A stretch of DNA of 8,002 nucleotides from Candidatus Poribacteria bacterium (lineage in GTDB: Bacteria > Poribacteria > WGA-4E > GCA-2687025). Shown piece after piece: positions 5,768 through 8,002 of the stretch (positions within the stretch are counted from its first letter, which is position 1; each line of letters begins with the position of its first letter). The DNA is taken from assembly GCA_027625215.1 (NCBI GenBank), contig JAQBWJ010000079.1, forward strand, positions 1-8,002, given 5' to 3'. Both the position numbers and the translations under genes were made by a program. The notes under the pieces were generated by a model that was given only the letters and a program-made list of their open reading frames with translations, searched no databases and was not told the DNA's origin.

Positions 5768-7390
5768 ATGCAGTTCAGGATCAATTTAGGCGATACGGTT
5801 GAAGAGCGCAGCGAGCGGTTGTTGTTGATCGCTATCGGCATCGTCGTCGTGCTGTTCGCGGCGTTTCAGATCTCGAGCGTGTTCGGCGGCAGCGGCAACG
5901 TCGCGGCGAAGCGCAAGGAGCTCGAAGACGCGAGGATGATGGCGTCGCTGGAGCCGGACTTGGTGCAGGCGCGACGACTCCTTCAAGAAGAGGTCGGGAT
6001 GGCGGGTGGAACCGTCCCCGCGCCCGTTATCGAGAAGATGAAGGAGTTGTACAGCATCGAGACGGAGGAAGGGAAACGTCGGCTGGCGAGCGTTTCGGCG
6101 GCGCAGTTGCGGCGCGACCTCACCATCGACGAGGCGACGGCGGACTTCATTTATCTGAACCGCTTCGTCTTGGCCATCGACGAACTGGGTCAGCGCAAGC
6201 GACAACTGTTCGAGGAAAACCGCGCGACGCTCGACACGATGATGGCGTACAAAATCGCCCAACTCGCGGGACAGACGGGCATCCAAAAGATCGACCAGTT
6301 GAAGGTCGATCCGCCGAAACAGACCCGCCGCGGGACGGCGAAGAAAGCGGCGGCGGCTCCCGTCCTTCGCCCCGACTCGGCGACGACGACCCAACTGCAA
6401 ACGCACTTCCGCGAAGTCGATTCCGCGCTCGCGGCGGACGACGCGGAGAAACTGAAACTCGCGCTTGAAACGCTCGTCTCGTTCGCGCAAAACGACCCGA
6501 CCATTCAACGCGCGGCTCGCGGCGACCTCGAAAAGCGGCTGGACGACAAGAGCCTCGCCCTGACGGAGTACGAGGACACCGCCATCCGAGCCGCCGCGAT
6601 TCAATCGCAGCCGTCGGTGAGCCGGATCGTCAGCAATCTGATGAAGGCGCACTTCGAGGCGGCGTTGGCGCACATCCCCGAAAGCGCGACAGACCCGGCT
6701 TCGGTGACGTACGAAAACGCGCCTTTCCCCGCGATTCCGTCGCTCCCGCGCCATCAGCAGCGCAAACTGGTCGAACTGATGCGTCACAACGGCGGGATGC
6801 CGCTGTCCGACGCGCAGATCGAGGAGGTTCTCAAGGCGGAAGCGCCCAAACCGGAAACGCCCGAAGGCGGCGAAGGCGATAACGCGGACAACGACGACGG
6901 CGACAACGAATCGGTCAACGCCGAACCGCCCCCGAGGCCCGAACCGACGAACACGCCTGTCAATCCTGCCGTCAATCCTGCCAATGAGGAGCAGGTCGCG
7001 GCGGCGGACGACGCATCGGCGGAAGACGCCAAGATGGAAGAGGGAGCGTCCGACGGCAAAGAGGTCGCCGAAAAACCGGACGGCGAAGCGAAGGTGGAAC
7101 CGCCCAAATCGCCGGAAGTGGTTCAGATTCGGGCGTACGAGGCGGAACTTGTGCGGACGGCGTGGCGCATCGCCGACTTGACGCAGGGGACGCGCGCGAC
7201 GCAGCCCCAGTCGTTCACGGCGACGCTCAACTTCAAGGCGGACCTCGGTCAACTCGTCAACTTCATTCATCAGCTCGAAAACGACCTGCCGTGGATGCGC
7301 GTCACGGGCATCCGACTCGGCATCGACAACGCGGACCAACCGTCGCTGAACGTCGATTTGACGATTCAGGCGGACGCGCTGGTCTCCTAA
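5768..7390 (+). CDS. gspM: GspM/PilO-like platform protein, greatly enlarged
   Basis: 540-residue bitopic inner-membrane protein; GspM and PilO are normally about 150-220 residues. Residues 1-17 are cytoplasmic. LLLIAIGIVVVLFAAFQISS (18-37) is the membrane anchor, followed by a charged helical or coiled-coil stretch (about 45-175), a basic Ala/Pro linker (179-208), a helical segment (about 209-305), a long acidic Pro/Glu/Asp linker (358-450), and a compact C-terminal domain (451-540). That last domain, with FTATLNFKADLGQLVNFIHQ, then LENDLPWMRVTGIRL and LNVDLTIQA, fits the ferredoxin-like fold of PilO/GspM ('f...l.f.g.y..l..fl..le.....v.v..i.l....l.v.l.l'). It follows gspL by 56 bases, as pilO follows pilN. 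The start at 5768 has a weak GGGAAAG 8 bases upstream. Function is inferred from topology, the C-terminal pattern and position; the middle region resembles no family I know. Confidence 0.75.
   Translation: MQFRINLGDTVEERSERLLLIAIGIVVVLFAAFQISSVFGGSGNVAAKRKELEDARMMASLEPDLVQARRLLQEEVGMAGGTVPAPVIEKMKELYSIETEEGKRRLASVSAAQLRRDLTIDEATADFIYLNRFVLAIDELGQRKRQLFEENRATLDTMMAYKIAQLAGQTGIQKIDQLKVDPPKQTRRGTAKKAAAAPVLRPDSATTTQLQTHFREVDSALAADDAEKLKLALETLVSFAQNDPTIQRAARGDLEKRLDDKSLALTEYEDTAIRAAAIQSQPSVSRIVSNLMKAHFEAALAHIPESATDPASVTYENAPFPAIPSLPRHQQRKLVELMRHNGGMPLSDAQIEEVLKAEAPKPETPEGGEGDNADNDDGDNESVNAEPPPRPEPTNTPVNPAVNPANEEQVAAADDASAEDAKMEEGASDGKEVAEKPDGEAKVEPPKSPEVVQIRAYEAELVRTAWRIADLTQGTRATQPQSFTATLNFKADLGQLVNFIHQLENDLPWMRVTGIRLGIDNADQPSLNVDLTIQADALVS
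6959..6982 (+). repeat. Tandem 12-bp repeat in gspM linker
   Basis: GTCAATCCTGCC occurs twice in perfect tandem, in frame, encoding VNPAVNPA inside the acidic/proline-rich linker. It looks like a recent small duplication in a disordered region. Confidence 0.85.
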
Positions 7391-7444
7391 AAAACGACAC
7401 CCTCATTTCAACTTTAGTGCGGGGAAGGGACGGGAAAAACGACC

Positions 7445-8002
7445 ATGCGACAAACACGATTTCAACATCTGATCGCCGTTCTGACGCTCGCGGCTTGGAC
7501 GACCGTCGCCGCGACGATTCAGGCAAGCGTGGCGGACAAGAACTACTACAACATCGTCACGGAGAACAACCTGTTCCGCAAACTGGGATGGTCGCCGCCG
7601 CAGCCGGGACCGCAGTTCGCGCTGGTGATGGTCGTCGGACCCGGCGCCCAACCGACCGCAGCGGAGGAGGAAGCAAGCGCCGTAGACGATTTTTTGGCGA
7701 CGATGATGGGCGCGGCTCCCAAAATCAAAACGCCGGAAACGCCGCGTCCGTGGCGCGCGCTCATCACACGGATGGGCGGCGGCGACGCTTTCTACGTTGA
7801 ACAGGGCGAGAAGGTCGGCAACATGACCGTCGCGGCGATTACGGCGGACGGCGTCGATCTGCGCGGCGAAGGCGAAGGTGAAAACGTCCCCACCGAGCGA
7901 CTCACGATGCAGGGATTCTCCTTCGGCGCGGGCGGCGGTGGAGGCGGCGGCGGTGGTCGTCGCGGTGGTGGCGGCGGCAATCGGGGCGGCTTTTCGCCTC
8001 CG
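7445..8002 (+). CDS. GspC/PilP-like periplasmic linker protein, 3' end outside window
   Basis: The first 186 residues of a protein that continues past the window. The N-terminus (MRQTRF, hydrophobic 9-25) is a signal peptide or single membrane anchor. YYNIVTENNLFRKLGW (34-49) resembles the 'i...n.Fr..g' segment at the start of the homology region in GspC/PilP. A strand (LVMVVGPG) and then WRALITRM, FYVEQGEKVGNMTVAAITAD and GVDLRGEG (about 103-144) match the 'a.i......v..Gd.ig.~.v..I..d.V.l' beta-domain of that region, which in the family contacts the secretin. From residue 161 a Gly-rich tract with Arg (GGGGRRGGGGGNRGG) begins. The position after gspM mirrors pilP after pilO, so a secretin gene is expected next. 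The ATG at 7445 follows a purine-rich stretch (7423-7439, core GGGA 9 bases upstream). GspC versus PilP cannot be settled without the C-terminus. Confidence 0.7.
   Translation, partial: MRQTRFQHLIAVLTLAAWTTVAATIQASVADKNYYNIVTENNLFRKLGWSPPQPGPQFALVMVVGPGAQPTAAEEEASAVDDFLATMMGAAPKIKTPETPRPWRALITRMGGGDAFYVEQGEKVGNMTVAAITADGVDLRGEGEGENVPTERLTMQGFSFGAGGGGGGGGGRRGGGGGNRGGFSPP

Noticed and set aside
5786..7339. 517-codon open frame on the minus strand
   Set aside because: It is the antisense of gspM and its product is dominated by Arg, Val and Phe runs; no domain or plausible start context was seen.
7162..7800. 212-codon plus-strand frame across the gspM end
   Set aside because: It overlaps gspM and the GspC/PilP-like gene in another frame and its product is Arg/Asp-rich. 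The frame starting at 7445 has a signal-like N-terminus and family patterns.

Overview
The window holds seven co-directional genes (all + strand) of one tightly packed operon. It encodes most of the minor-pseudopilin tip and the inner-membrane assembly platform of a type II secretion system (T2SS) or a closely related type IV-pilus-like machine. In order these are a GspH-like pseudopilin (5' end outside the window), GspI, GspJ, GspK, a GspL-type fusion of PilM and PilN, a large GspM/PilO-like protein, and a GspC/PilP-like periplasmic protein that runs off the 3' edge. The calls rest on prepilin cleavage motifs, membrane segments, family signature residues and gene order. No database search was possible.

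The host must be a diderm (Gram-negative type) bacterium, because these proteins serve an outer-membrane secretin. The DNA is GC-rich, with strong codon bias that produces long arginine-rich shadow ORFs on the other strand. Several proteins are much larger than their proteobacterial counterparts, with glycine-rich and acidic low-complexity linkers. The region between gspI and gspJ carries a dispersed inverted-repeat element of the TGTCATTCTGAG...CTCAGAATGACA type. These traits suggest a non-proteobacterial, perhaps uncultivated, lineage, but the sequence alone does not let me name the phylum.

Layout: 1-529 gspH-like tail; 556-987 gspI; 988-1214 a 227-base spacer, nearly all of it an inverted-repeat element of 189 bp (1032-1220) whose right end supplies the annotated start codon of gspJ; 1215-2210 gspJ; 2203-3621 gspK, overlapping gspJ by 8 bp; 3672-5711 gspL/pilMN; 5768-7390 gspM/pilO; 7445-8002 gspC/pilP-like, partial. 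The remaining gaps are about 50 bp and contain only ribosome-binding-site-like sequence and one small hairpin. I see no RNA genes, CRISPR, integrase or transposase.

How the genes work together (family knowledge): GspH, I, J and K are processed by a prepilin peptidase and form or cap the pseudopilus tip. GspL docks the cytoplasmic ATPase and, with GspM, forms the platform. The GspC/PilP-like protein links the platform to the secretin. The platform genes follow the pilM-N-O-P order, not the usual gspC-first order, so a secretin gene just downstream of the window would be expected.

The most interesting local feature is the repeat insertion at the gspI-gspJ junction. Upstream of it lies a strong Shine-Dalgarno and a GTG overlapping the gspI stop, in the gspJ frame. 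The frame stays open through the whole 189-bp (63-codon) element, and the element's own end offers a second, very similar ribosome-binding site and start.
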